Below, in pieces: positions 28,220 to 36,448 of a DNA stretch of 64,000 bases (the stretch's first letter is position 1; the number at the start of each line of letters is the position of its first letter). The notes under the pieces are model-generated. The model was not told where the DNA came from, did no database searches, and saw only the letters and a program-made list of their open reading frames with translations. Source of the DNA: Microbacterium sp. RU33B (lineage in GTDB: Bacteria; Actinomycetota; Actinomycetes; Actinomycetales; Microbacteriaceae); the NCBI RefSeq assembly GCF_900155915.1, contig NZ_FTPO01000003.1, forward strand, positions 248,001-312,000. The letters are read 5' to 3'. A program made the position numbers and the translations under genes.

Positions 28220-28991
28220 GATCATCATCGTCCCGTCGAAGGCCGAAGCCGGCGCCCTCGTCGCCGACGAGATCGTGCGCCTCATCCGCGCCACTCCCGA
28301 CGCCGTGCTCGGGCTCGCGACGGGCTCGACCCCCGTGCCGGTGTACGAGGCCCTGCGCTCGCGGCTCGAGGGCGTCGACGTGTCGCGCGTGCGCGGCTTC
28401 GCGCTCGACGAGTACGTCGGGATCGATCCGGCCCATCCGGAGTCGTACCGCTCCGTCATCACGCGCGAAGTCGTCGAGCCCCTGGGCCTGACGCCGGAGC
28501 TCATCCACACGCCGAACGGCGCACTCGAGGGCATCGAGCACGCCGGGGAGGACTACGAGGAGGCGATCCTCGCGGCAGGCGGAATCGATCTGCAGATCCT
28601 CGGGATCGGCACGTCGGGGCATATCGGCTTCAACGAGCCCGGCTCGTCGTTCGCGTCGCACACCCGCGTGAAGACGCTCATCGAGCAGACCCGCAAAGAC
28701 AACTCGATCTACTTCGATTCGATCGACGATGTGCCGATGCACTGCATCACGCAGGGGCTCGGCACGATCCTCCGCGCGCGCCATCTCGTACTCCTCGCGT
28801 TCGGCGAGGGCAAGGCGGCCGCCGTGGCGGGCGCCGTCGAGGGGCCGGTCACGGCATCCCTCCCCGGCTCGGCGATCCAGCTGCACCCGCACGCCACGGT
28901 CGTCGTCGACGAGGCGGCGGCATCGCAGCTCGCGAGCGCCGACTACTACCGCTACGCGCTGGCGAACAAGCCGGCCTGGCAGGGCATCTGA
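28212..28991 (+). CDS. nagB: Glucosamine-6-phosphate deaminase
   Basis: 259 residues, the standard length. It converts glucosamine-6-P to fructose-6-P and ammonia. Motifs: LGLATGSTPVPVYEAL near the N-terminus, FALDEYVGI with the catalytic Asp, GIGTSGHIGFNEPGSSF, and TQGLGTILRARHLVLLAFG. The ATG lies inside the end of the ROK kinase gene. It completes the GlcNAc route together with nagA, which lies 4.5 kb away at 33492-34643. Confidence 0.96.
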   Translation: MAEIIIVPSKAEAGALVADEIVRLIRATPDAVLGLATGSTPVPVYEALRSRLEGVDVSRVRGFALDEYVGIDPAHPESYRSVITREVVEPLGLTPELIHTPNGALEGIEHAGEDYEEAILAAGGIDLQILGIGTSGHIGFNEPGSSFASHTRVKTLIEQTRKDNSIYFDSIDDVPMHCITQGLGTILRARHLVLLAFGEGKAAAVAGAVEGPVTASLPGSAIQLHPHATVVVDEAAASQLASADYYRYALANKPAWQGI

Positions 28992-29049
28992 CGCGGTCCG
29001 ATCTTCGGACTCCTGCACCGAATCCGGATGCCGCGCGGACGTGGGCTCC

Positions 29050-29074
29050 GAATTCGGTGAGATTCTCCGAATTC
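29050..29074. terminator. Hairpin between convergent nagB and FAD oxidase genes
   Basis: GAATTCGG (29050-29057) and CCGAATTC (29067-29074) are exact inverted arms with a nine-base loop. The gap from 29000 also holds repeated TCCGAAT/ATTCGG words, also seen after folD (38741-38826). Its position between two converging genes suits a bidirectional terminator. Confidence 0.55.
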
Positions 29075-29088
29075 CGTGGGCGCGGAGG

Positions 29089-30453
29089 TCAATCGGTGAA
29101 CACCTTGCCGGGATTGAGGATGCCGAGCGGGTCGAAGACCGCCTTGATCTGACGCTGCAGCTGCCACTGGTCGTCGCCGAGCTCGTCGGCCAGCCAGCGG
29201 CGCTTGAGCACGCCCACTCCGTGCTCGCCGGTGAGGGTGCCGCCGAGGTCGAGCGCGGCACGGAACAGCTCCCCGGCGGCGTCCCACACGGCGGGCGGCA
29301 CGTCGGGACCGGGGAACACGAAGTTCGGATGCAGGTTGCCGTCCCCGGCGTGCGCCACGACGGGGATCACCAGCCCGTACGCGCGCTCGATGCGGGCGAT
29401 CTCGTCGAACATCGCCGGCAGCGCGCTGCGCGGCACCGAGACGTCTTCGATCAGGGTCGTGCCGAGCGTCTCCATCGCGGGATGCATCGACCGCCGGATC
29501 GCGAGCAGCCGCTCGCCCTCTTCACGGTCGTGCGACACGGCCACCGTGCCGCCGCGCGTGCGCAGCACGTCGGCGATCAGCTCGGCCTCGGACGCCGCGA
29601 CGGGTCCGTCGGTCTGGATCGTCAGCTGCGCCGCACCGGGCGTCGGCGCGGGGAGCGAGAGCAGCGCGTGGACGGCCGCCAGGCTCGCGGCATCCATGAG
29701 CTCCATGATCGCGGGCTGCGCCCCGGTCGCGGTCACCGCGGCGGATGCCTCGGCGGCCGACCGCACGTCGGGGAACACCGCCGCGATCGTGCAGACCTCG
29801 CCGGGCACCAGCCGGCGGAGCTTGAGGGTCGCGCCGACGACCACGCCGAGAGTGCCCTCCGACCCGATGAGCAGCGACGTGAGATCGAGGCCGGTGACGC
29901 CCTTCACGGTGCGGTGCCCGAGGCGCACGAGGCGTCCATCGGCCAGGACGACGTCGAGGCCGAGCACGGCGTCGCGCACGACGCCGTACTTCGCGCAGAG
30001 CAGGCCGCCGGCGCCGGTGGCGATGTTGCCGCCGACGGTGGAGATCGCGCGGCTTGCGGGATCGGGAGCCCACCACAGACCGTGCGGGGCGAGCGCGGTG
30101 TTGAGATCGGCGTTGAGGATGCCCGGCTCCACGACGGCGAGGAGGTCGTCGGCGCGCACCTCGAGGATGCGGTCCATGGCGCGCACCGAGAGGGCGATCT
30201 CGCCCGTGCCGGTGTTCGCCCCTCCGGCGAGGCCCGTTCCGGCGCCGCGCGTCACGACGGGCGTCGCCGTCGCGGTGGCGATGCGCATCGTCTGCTGCAC
30301 GTCGTCGACGGTGCGCGCGTGCACGACGGCGAGGGGGGTTCCGGATGCCGCGTGCCCGGACTTGTCGGCGCGGGCGGCGTCGAGCGAGGCCGGCGTGGTG
30401 TCGACACGGGTGCCGAGCGCGTCGCGCAGGAGCGCGACGACGTCGGAGGTCAC
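29089..30453 (-). CDS. FAD-linked oxidase, GlcD / D-lactate dehydrogenase family
   Basis: 454 residues. This family oxidises 2-hydroxy acids such as glycolate or D-lactate. An FAD-binding PCMH domain covers about 30-215 (TPVVTRGAGTGLAGGANTG; STVGGNIATGAGGLLCAKYG; SLLIGSEGTLGVVV). The C-terminal domain carries PVVAHAGDGNLHPNF and GTLTGEHGVGVLKRRWL, with metal and substrate residues. The GTG start overlaps the stop of the YrdB-like gene (GTGA). No GlcE or GlcF partner is nearby, so a single-subunit D-lactate or 2-hydroxyglutarate-type enzyme is possible. Confidence 0.92.
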   Translation of the reverse strand: MTSDVVALLRDALGTRVDTTPASLDAARADKSGHAASGTPLAVVHARTVDDVQQTMRIATATATPVVTRGAGTGLAGGANTGTGEIALSVRAMDRILEVRADDLLAVVEPGILNADLNTALAPHGLWWAPDPASRAISTVGGNIATGAGGLLCAKYGVVRDAVLGLDVVLADGRLVRLGHRTVKGVTGLDLTSLLIGSEGTLGVVVGATLKLRRLVPGEVCTIAAVFPDVRSAAEASAAVTATGAQPAIMELMDAASLAAVHALLSLPAPTPGAAQLTIQTDGPVAASEAELIADVLRTRGGTVAVSHDREEGERLLAIRRSMHPAMETLGTTLIEDVSVPRSALPAMFDEIARIERAYGLVIPVVAHAGDGNLHPNFVFPGPDVPPAVWDAAGELFRAALDLGGTLTGEHGVGVLKRRWLADELGDDQWQLQRQIKAVFDPLGILNPGKVFTD

Positions 30454-30842
30454 GCGAACCGGCGGCGCCCGGCGAACACGCCCGTGGTGACGGCGATCAC
30501 ACCGAACGCGAGGCCGATCCACGCCTGACCCATCGCCCACCAGGCGATCGTCGCCGACACGTAGACGAGCAGCTCGACGGCGCCGCGGACGAACGGGTGC
30601 ACGGCGAACACCGCACGCGGCGAGACGAACAGCGCCCACACGAGGATGGCGGCCAGCGGTGCGCCGATGCCGGCGACGATGTTCCACGGGAAGGGCCACG
30701 AGGCGAAGCCCCAGATGGCGAGCGTCGCGAACGCGAAGAGCTCGCAGACGAACGCGAGGATGTCGATCCCCGAGAGCGGGGCGCGCGTGCCGGGTGCGGG
30801 TTCGGCAGGGGCCTGCGGCGCGACACGGGGGAGTTCGGACAT
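30450..30842 (-). CDS. YrdB-like (DUF2568) membrane protein
   Basis: 130 residues with four membrane segments: DILAFVCELFAFATLAIWGF, IVAGIGAPLAAILVWALFV, a segment around LLVYVSATIAWWAM, and AWIGLAFGVIAVTTGVFA. The pattern, including PRAVF in the middle loop, matches YrdB-type proteins of unknown role. ATG 30842 is exactly seven bases after a TAGAAT -10-like box, so the transcript may be leaderless; an in-frame ATG at 30851 overlaps that box. It is translationally coupled to the FAD oxidase gene. Confidence 0.82.
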   Translation of the reverse strand: MSELPRVAPQAPAEPAPGTRAPLSGIDILAFVCELFAFATLAIWGFASWPFPWNIVAGIGAPLAAILVWALFVSPRAVFAVHPFVRGAVELLVYVSATIAWWAMGQAWIGLAFGVIAVTTGVFAGRRRFA

Positions 30843-30875
30843 GGCGCCCATTCTACCGGCGGTCGCCGGCGAGGA

Positions 30876-33038
30876 TCACGGTGTCTGCGGCTCGACCGGG
30901 CGTGCGGGTTCGGCCGCCGGTGCGTCGGCCGTGGCGGGCTCCGGAGCCGCGGGAGAGGGTGCGGCATCCTCGGCTCCGACGGCGTCGGGAGCAGCTCCGC
31001 GGGCTTCGGCTGGCGGGGTGCCGCCCGCGACATCGGCGGCAGGTGCGGCGTCGGCCGGGACCGCGGTGCCCGTGGGCTCCGTGACGTCGGCGGGAGCTGC
31101 GGCGTCGTCCGGCGCCGCGACGTCAGCGGGCGCTGCAGGGTCGGCGGGAGCGCCCGTGCGGTCGGCGGTGTCGGCGGGAGGAGTGTCTTCGACCGCGACG
31201 TCAGCGGCGGCGGCCAGGTCGGCGGGCGGCACGACCTCGACCGGCGGATCGGGGTCGATCGCGCCGAACGGGTACGGGATCTCGAACGTCGTGGCATCGC
31301 CGGTGCGGTCGTCGACCGCGTACCGCAGTTCGCCCACGCCCAGTCGCACGTCGGGCCAGGTCGGATAGAAGGAGAACGACGCGGTGCCGTCTTCGTCGGC
31401 CGTGGTCGTGTCGCGCACGTCGCCGCCGATGGAGAGCTGCACGGTCGCACCGGGCTCGCCCGTCAGCTCGAGCTCGACGACCCAGTAGCTGAACCCGTCG
31501 TCCTCCGGCACCCAGCGCCCGGTCACCGTCGTGACCCCCGGCGTGCCCTCGGGCAGCGGGTCGACGGGATCGGTCGGCGTCGGCGTCGGGGTCGGCGCAG
31601 GATCGGTGGGCGTCGGGGTCGGCGTCGGCGTCGGGGTCGGCGCGGGCGGGCTCGGCGCGGGCGGAGCGGGCGGCGTCGTGGGCGCGGGCCCCGGGTTCGA
31701 CTCCGGCTGCGTGATCGGCTCGGCCGGCGGAACGACCGGAGCGACGATCGGCGGAAGAGCCGGGATGTCGCTCGGCGACGGGGACGAGGCATCCGGGATC
31801 GTGGTGGGCTCGTCGACCGTCTCGGTCTCTTCGGCGACGGTGTCGTCGGATGCTTCGACGGCGGAGGGCGGGGAGACCAGGCCGGGGAGCACGACGGCTC
31901 CCGCGACGACTCCGCCGACCACGAGCACGCTCGCCGCGACGAGGGCGATCGTGGCCCCCGCGCCGGAGAGCACACCGCCGGCGGTGGCTGCGCCCGCGGC
32001 GGCTGCGCCCGCGGCGGCTGCGCCTGCTGCCCCCGCGCCGCCGGCACTCGCGCCGGCGCCTCCCGCGGCGGCGCCGCCGGAGCCGGCTGCGCCGCCGGAG
32101 CCCGCGCCGCCCGAGGCGGCGCCGGATGCGCCGGAGGCCGCGACGAGCGTCGCACCGCCGTCGCCCGGGAGCACGGTGACGGCTCCCTGCACGACGGACG
32201 ACGGCATGGCCGCCAGCGCGACGATCGGTGCGCCGCCGCCCTGCAGCGTGGCCAGGTACGAGGCGGTGCCGGCGATGCCGATGGTGAGCGGGAGGAGCAC
32301 GAGGGCGAGCCGGTTCGAGACCTCTTTCGCCTCGGATGCGACGATCGTGCAGCGCGCACAGTCCGCGAGGTGCCGATCGATCTTGCCCTTGTCGCGGGGT
32401 CCGAGGTTGTCGCGGGCGTAGGCGCCGAGACGCTCGATGGTCCACTGGCAGTCGGAGCCGTCCTCGACGGAGCGCAGATGCGCCTGGATCCACGCCTCGC
32501 GCAAGCCCTCGCGGGCGCGGAACGCGAGCTGGGCGACGGCGGTCGCCTTCATGCCGAGGAGAGGCCCGATCTCGGCGGGCTTCATCTGCTCGATCTCGGA
32601 GTACCAGAGCACTTCCTGCCACCGTGTGGGGAGGCTCCGGAAGGCCTGGGCTGTGATGCTGCGGTCGAGCGCGTCGGAGGTCGCCTGCTCGTTCGTCGAC
32701 GGGTCTTCGACGGTCTCGAGCTCGTCGATCGTGCTCTCGCGGCGTGCACGGCCCCAGCCGGCGGCCGTGTTGCGGATGCTGGTGAAGAGGTACGCGCGGA
32801 ACGAGCCGGTGGGCCCGCCGCCCTTGAGGATCGACTGATAGATCTTCGCGTACGCCTCCTGCACGAGGTCGTCGGCGTCGAGACTCGTCGTGACGGATCG
32901 TGCGACCGTGATGCCCGAACGATAGTGACGCCGCCACAGCTCGCCGAAGGCGGCACTGTCGCCGGAGCGCGTGCGCAGCACGAGATCGGCGTCGGCGATC
33001 TCGCCGAGGCCTCCTGGCACAGCGTCTTGTTCAGTCAC
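30876..33038 (-). CDS. ECF sigma factor fused to zinc finger, membrane segments and large Pro/Ala-rich C-terminal domain
   Basis: 720 residues. Region 2 (about 27-100: FGELWRRHYRSG, DADDLVQEAYAKIYQSI, FRAYLFTSIRNTAAGWGRAR) and region 4 (about 130-185: FRSLPTRWQEVLWYSEIEQM, then a helix-turn-helix) form a complete ECF sigma factor. A zf-HC2-type anti-sigma zinc finger follows: Cys187, His223, Cys227 and Cys230. Hydrophobic segments lie near 244-262, weakly 271-290, and strongly 361-388, split by an Ala/Gly-rich stretch (300-360). The rest is a Pro/Thr linker (430-500), a beta-rich domain (500-590) and an Ala/Pro/Asp-rich tail. GTG 33038 has GGAG six bases upstream; ATG 33083 lacks a site. ECF groups with long membrane C-terminal extensions are known in actinobacteria and probably self-regulate. 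Confidence 0.88.
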   Translation of the reverse strand: MTEQDAVPGGLGEIADADLVLRTRSGDSAAFGELWRRHYRSGITVARSVTTSLDADDLVQEAYAKIYQSILKGGGPTGSFRAYLFTSIRNTAAGWGRARRESTIDELETVEDPSTNEQATSDALDRSITAQAFRSLPTRWQEVLWYSEIEQMKPAEIGPLLGMKATAVAQLAFRAREGLREAWIQAHLRSVEDGSDCQWTIERLGAYARDNLGPRDKGKIDRHLADCARCTIVASEAKEVSNRLALVLLPLTIGIAGTASYLATLQGGGAPIVALAAMPSSVVQGAVTVLPGDGGATLVAASGASGAASGGAGSGGAAGSGGAAAGGAGASAGGAGAAGAAAAGAAAAGAATAGGVLSGAGATIALVAASVLVVGGVVAGAVVLPGLVSPPSAVEASDDTVAEETETVDEPTTIPDASSPSPSDIPALPPIVAPVVPPAEPITQPESNPGPAPTTPPAPPAPSPPAPTPTPTPTPTPTDPAPTPTPTPTDPVDPLPEGTPGVTTVTGRWVPEDDGFSYWVVELELTGEPGATVQLSIGGDVRDTTTADEDGTASFSFYPTWPDVRLGVGELRYAVDDRTGDATTFEIPYPFGAIDPDPPVEVVPPADLAAAADVAVEDTPPADTADRTGAPADPAAPADVAAPDDAAAPADVTEPTGTAVPADAAPAADVAGGTPPAEARGAAPDAVGAEDAAPSPAAPEPATADAPAAEPARPVEPQTP

Positions 33039-33343
33039 AGCAACTCCGGGGCACGGTGGTGCGACGGACGATTCCGTCGTCATCCAAGAGACGCGGATGT
33101 CGGGGATTCATTACGCGCCTCTCCCCATTCTCACAGGGTCCGCTGCGCCGCGCATGTGAAATCACCTGATCGGCGGTCAGATCCCGGCATCCGCGGAAAA
33201 CTCCTCGAAAAAGTTCCGAAGAACGGCGTAATAGATCGGGGGGCACGTCGTCTCATCACCAAGAGACAATGCTCGTCCTCTCCGGGGGGCTGAGGGCGAG
33301 CAGCGGTGGATGGGGGTTCGGTCGAAAGACCGCCACACCGTGA

Positions 33344-33387
33344 GGTGGATTCGGAAGGAACTCGGGGGAGGGACTTCCGAATCCACC
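33344..33387 (-). terminator. 14-bp perfect stem downstream of nagA
   Basis: GGTGGATTCGGAAG (33344-33357) and its exact complement (33374-33387) flank a 16-base loop. It is the second of two hairpins after nagA. It contains the ATTCGG word shared with other intergenic hairpins of the window. Confidence 0.55.
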
Positions 33388-33408
33388 ATCTCTTGAACGG
33401 GGGAATCT

Positions 33409-33442
33409 GCGGCCGCTGCACCGTGGGGGATGCAGCGGCCGC
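33409..33442 (-). terminator. 12-bp perfect GC stem downstream of nagA
   Basis: GCGGCCGCTGCA (33409-33420) and TGCAGCGGCCGC (33431-33442) are exact inverted arms with a ten-base loop. It lies 50 bases after the nagA stop, as expected for its terminator. There is no T-tract. Confidence 0.6.
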
Positions 33443-33491
33443 CCACCCCCGTCGACGCTCCGCCGGCATCCGGCGTCGAGCCCGCGCCGCG

Positions 33492-34643
33492 TCAGGCGGC
33501 GACGCCGGCGGCCCAGACGCCGCGCACGTCGAGACCGGCGGTGAGCAGCACGGCATCCGCCAGTCGTCCCTCCGTCAGCGCGCCCAGATCGGCCGCGCGG
33601 CCGATCGCGCGCGCGGGGATCGACGTGAGCGACGCGAGCGCCTCCGTGAGCGGGATCCCCGCGGCGACCGCGAACCGCAGGGCGGCATCCTGGGTGAGGG
33701 TCGAACCCGCGATCGCGCCCCCGTGCACGAGCCGGGCCGTGCCGCCTTCGACGTCGACCTCGAGGGCGCCGATCTCGTACCGGCCGTCGGCGCTTCCCGC
33801 GGCGGCCATCGCGTCGGTGATCAGGGCGACCCGGCCGGGCGCGGCCGCATACGCGAGGCGGACGACTTCGCGGTGCAGGTGCACGCCGTCGGCGATGACC
33901 TCCAGCGTCACGCGCGGATCCGCGGCGGCCGCGGCGACCGGGCCGGGATCGCGGTGGTGCAGGCCGTTCATGGCGTTGAAGGCATGCGTCAGGATCGTCG
34001 CGCCCGCGTCGAACGCCGCGACGCTCTGCGCGAAGTCGGCCGACGTGTGCCCGACCGCCGCCGCGGCGCCGGCGGCGACGATGAGGCGGATCGCGTCGAG
34101 CCCGCCCTCGAGCTCGGGCGCGATCGTGATCTGGCGCACCGAGCCCCGGCCCGCGTCGAGCAGTCGGGACACGGCCTGTGCGGCCGGTGCGCGCAGCAGC
34201 GCGGCGTCGTGCGCGCCCTTGCGCGCCACATCGAGGAACGGTCCTTCGAGGTGGGATCCCAGGATGTCGGCATCCGTCGCGGTGAGGTCCGCGACCATCG
34301 CGGCCCGCCGCTCCAGCGTCTCCAGCGGGGCCGTGACGAGCGAGACGACGGCGCGCGTCGTGCCGTGTGCGCGGTGCACCGCACGTGCCGCGCGGATCTC
34401 GTCGGGCCCGTCGTCGAACGCGAACCCGCCGCCGCCGTGGCCGTGGATGTCGATGAACCCCGGAGCGAGCAGAGCACCGGCCCCGGCGAGGGCCGAGCCG
34501 TCGACGACCTCGTCGGCGCCGGCATCCGTCCAGCCGCGTCCCGTGCCGACGGCCGCGATCCGCTCCCCGTCGACGCGCACCCACGCGTCGTCGACGATGC
34601 CCGCGGGCGAGACGAGGCGGACCGAATGGATGACGAGGGTCAT
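33492..34643 (-). CDS. nagA: N-acetylglucosamine-6-phosphate deacetylase
   Basis: 383 residues. It deacetylates GlcNAc-6-P to glucosamine-6-P, the substrate of NagB. Amidohydrolase landmarks: PGFIDIHGHGGGGFAFDD near 75, GSHLEGPFLD with the metal-binding Glu, AVGHTSADF, THAFNAMNGLHHR, VEVIADGVHL-like EVIADGVHLH, and LITDAMAAAG with the catalytic Asp. The ATG overlaps the hexosaminidase stop as ATGA. Extensions to 34742 pass through that gene and are rejected. Confidence 0.95.
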   Translation of the reverse strand: MTLVIHSVRLVSPAGIVDDAWVRVDGERIAAVGTGRGWTDAGADEVVDGSALAGAGALLAPGFIDIHGHGGGGFAFDDGPDEIRAARAVHRAHGTTRAVVSLVTAPLETLERRAAMVADLTATDADILGSHLEGPFLDVARKGAHDAALLRAPAAQAVSRLLDAGRGSVRQITIAPELEGGLDAIRLIVAAGAAAAVGHTSADFAQSVAAFDAGATILTHAFNAMNGLHHRDPGPVAAAAADPRVTLEVIADGVHLHREVVRLAYAAAPGRVALITDAMAAAGSADGRYEIGALEVDVEGGTARLVHGGAIAGSTLTQDAALRFAVAAGIPLTEALASLTSIPARAIGRAADLGALTEGRLADAVLLTAGLDVRGVWAAGVAA

Positions 34644-36256
34644 TCGTGCTCCCAGGGGATCTCCGTCGAGGGGTGGAAGGCGATGCCGAGACTCGTCCAC
34701 AGGGGGCCGAGGGCGCCGACACGCGTGCGGAACGACTCCCACGTGCGGAGGCCGCCGGTGCCGGTCGCGGGCGACCAGCCGGCCTCGGCGGCGGCCGCGA
34801 TGCGGGGGAACGCCATCTCATCGATGTCGCCGAGGTCGCGGATCGTCTCGGTCCACATCGGCGCCTCGACGCCGAGGATGTCGGCGTCGTCGATGCCGGC
34901 GATGACGTCGGACGGCTCCCACGCGTAGGCGCGCTCGACCGACGTGACGCCGTTCGCCCACGTGAGGCCGAGCGGAGAGTCGGCGGAGTGCTTCATGTCG
35001 AGGTAGATCGCGTCGGCGGGCGACAGGATGAGCCCCGCGCCGTGGGCGACGAACGCCCGGGCCTTGTCGTCCATGCCGTCGGTCGGGGTCACGAAGCCCC
35101 AGTACTGCCCGACCGTGGTCGGAGCGAGGCCCGGGGCCGAGCCCGCCTCGTGCCACGCGACGGGCGTCTTTCCGAGGCGCTCCACGAGAGTCGTGACGCG
35201 CTCCATGAAGTGCGCGAAGTCGGCCGGGTCGGTGCCCAGTGCCTCATCGCCGCCGACGTGGAGGTAGGGCCCCGGGGTCATCGCGGCGAGCTCGCCGAAG
35301 ACGTCGGCGAGGAAGTCGTAGGTCGCTTCGTCGTGGATCCGCAGCGAGGAGAACCCGACCGCCATGCCCTGGTACGGCTCGCCGGCGGTCGGGAGATCGC
35401 CGCCGTAGACGCGCACGACCTCTGCGATGTGCTCCGACAGCACGGGGGCCTCGACGAGCTCGGGATACGCCAGGCCGACGGCGTGCGTGTGGCCGGGGGT
35501 GTCGAACTCGGGCACGACGATCATGTGGCGGGCGGACGCGTAGGCGACGAGCTCGGCGTAGTCGGACTTCGTGAAGAAGCCGCCCGGGTCGCCGCCGATC
35601 GCGTTGCCGGCCGTGACCGCGGTGAGCTCCGGGCGCGAGTCCAGGTGGAGCCGCCAGGCCTGGTCGTCGCTCAGGTGCAGGTGCAGCGCGTTGAACTTGA
35701 GCGTCACCGCGCGGTCGATGTAGGCCTTGACGGTGTCGACGCCGTGGAAGTGGCGGGCGACGTCGAGCATGACCCCGCGGTACGCGAAGCGCGGTGCGTC
35801 GTCGATCCGCACCGCCGGGATCGACCATCCCTCACCGTCGCGCGAGATCAGCTGCCCGAGGGTCTGCACGCCGTAGAAGAGACCGGCCGCATCGGCTCCG
35901 GTCACGGCGACGGATGCCTCGCCGGCCACGATCCGATACGACTCCGCGGCCGCCTCGGTCCCTGAGTCCGTCGAGGGGTCGATCCGCAGCTCGATCGCCG
36001 GCCCTGTGCCCGCCGGCGTCATGCCCGTGCGCGCGCCGATCAGTCCGGCGAGGGCGGAGACGGCATCCGGATCGCCCGTCACCGACGTCGCAGCGGTCAG
36101 CGCGAACGGCGCGGCGCCGCTCGCCTCGAGTGCGGCGGGGGCGGGAACGACGGAGGGAACGGTCACGGTGTCTCCATTCTGGTCGGGGGGAGCACACGCG
36201 GCCAGAGCCACCGCGAGGGTGACGGCGGCGACCGCGGCGATGCGTCGACCATTCAT
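34640..36256 (-). CDS. Beta-N-acetylhexosaminidase lipoprotein, GH20
   Basis: 538 residues. It removes terminal GlcNAc from chito-oligosaccharides or other glycans outside the membrane. The lipoprotein signal is MNGRRIAAVAAVTLAVALAAC. The GH20b domain runs about 40-150 and the catalytic barrel from about 155 (FAYRGVMLDVARHFHGVDTV). The catalytic Asp-Glu pair is in LHVGGDEALG; LHLHLSDDQAWRL and VPEFDTPGHTHA are also family hallmarks. It is the first gene of a two-gene operon with nagA. A 12-bp palindrome sits over its ribosome site. Confidence 0.95.
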   Translation of the reverse strand: MNGRRIAAVAAVTLAVALAACAPPDQNGDTVTVPSVVPAPAALEASGAAPFALTAATSVTGDPDAVSALAGLIGARTGMTPAGTGPAIELRIDPSTDSGTEAAAESYRIVAGEASVAVTGADAAGLFYGVQTLGQLISRDGEGWSIPAVRIDDAPRFAYRGVMLDVARHFHGVDTVKAYIDRAVTLKFNALHLHLSDDQAWRLHLDSRPELTAVTAGNAIGGDPGGFFTKSDYAELVAYASARHMIVVPEFDTPGHTHAVGLAYPELVEAPVLSEHIAEVVRVYGGDLPTAGEPYQGMAVGFSSLRIHDEATYDFLADVFGELAAMTPGPYLHVGGDEALGTDPADFAHFMERVTTLVERLGKTPVAWHEAGSAPGLAPTTVGQYWGFVTPTDGMDDKARAFVAHGAGLILSPADAIYLDMKHSADSPLGLTWANGVTSVERAYAWEPSDVIAGIDDADILGVEAPMWTETIRDLGDIDEMAFPRIAAAAEAGWSPATGTGGLRTWESFRTRVGALGPLWTSLGIAFHPSTEIPWEHE

Positions 36257-36257
36257 G

Positions 36258-36269
36258 TAAGGATCCTTA
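36258..36269. promoter_or_regulatory. 12-bp palindrome over the hexosaminidase ribosome site
   Basis: TAAGGATCCTTA is a perfect palindrome ending two bases from the ATG of the hexosaminidase gene. It includes the AAGGA that would serve as ribosome site. It may be an operator for an amino-sugar regulator such as the ROK protein, or fold to hide the ribosome site; neither is proven. Confidence 0.4.
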
Positions 36270-36308
36270 ACAAAAGGGATGGCGAAAGCCTATCAGCGGC
36301 ACATCGGA

Positions 36309-36314
36309 TATGCT
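36309..36314 (+). promoter_or_regulatory. Putative -10 box of the glyA transcript
   Basis: TATGCT lies directly ahead of the ZTP riboswitch, so transcription would begin near 36320, at the base of the riboswitch. No good -35 box is seen at the expected distance. Confidence 0.35.
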
Positions 36315-36315
36315 C

Positions 36316-36395
36316 GACGAGTCGCGACTGGCGTTGAGGTGGACCACCACCGGGGAGCGGCTGACTACGGCATTCGACCGCGCGCCTGGGCCGAT
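36316..36395 (+). ncRNA. ZTP (pfl) riboswitch upstream of glyA-folD
   Basis: Conserved pieces of the pfl/ZTP aptamer occur in order: GCGACTGGCG (36324-36333), a GGTGG-ACCACC hairpin (36338-36350), GGGGAGCG (36352-36359) and, after a variable segment, CGCCTGGGC (36383-36391). The class senses ZTP/ZMP, a signal of 10-formyl-THF shortage, and typically controls glyA, folD and purine genes, exactly the genes downstream. A palindromic hairpin GCACCC-GC-GGGTGC (36401-36414) follows and may be part of the expression platform ahead of the AAGGAG ribosome site. Confidence 0.88.
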
Positions 36396-36448
36396 GTTCT
36401 GCACCCGCGGGTGCGCGAAACCACCTCGCCGTCGTCAAGGAGATCGTC

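Larger units (their letters stand above)
33039..33491. other. 453-bp gap without a supported gene
   Basis: I see no convincing gene in this gap. It holds the upstream region of the sigma fusion gene, where a GGAAC-like word occurs near 33215 on the minus strand, and two strong hairpins (33344-33387, 33409-33442) downstream of nagA. Short open frames here are Arg-rich and have no ribosome sites. Confidence 0.6.

Noticed and set aside
31564..31660. GTCGGCGTCGGGGTC tandem repeats as a regulatory repeat
   Set aside because: They are the codons of the Pro/Thr linker (PTPTPT) of the sigma fusion protein.
31978..32122. GC-rich direct repeats (GCGGCTGCGCC-like) inside the sigma fusion gene as a possible CRISPR or satellite
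   Set aside because: They encode the Ala/Gly-rich stretch in frame, have no regular spacers and vary like codons.
30345..33293. A 982-codon open frame on the plus strand
   Set aside because: It is antisense to the sigma fusion gene and two others, extremely Arg/Gly-rich, and has no domain; high GC keeps the opposite strand open.
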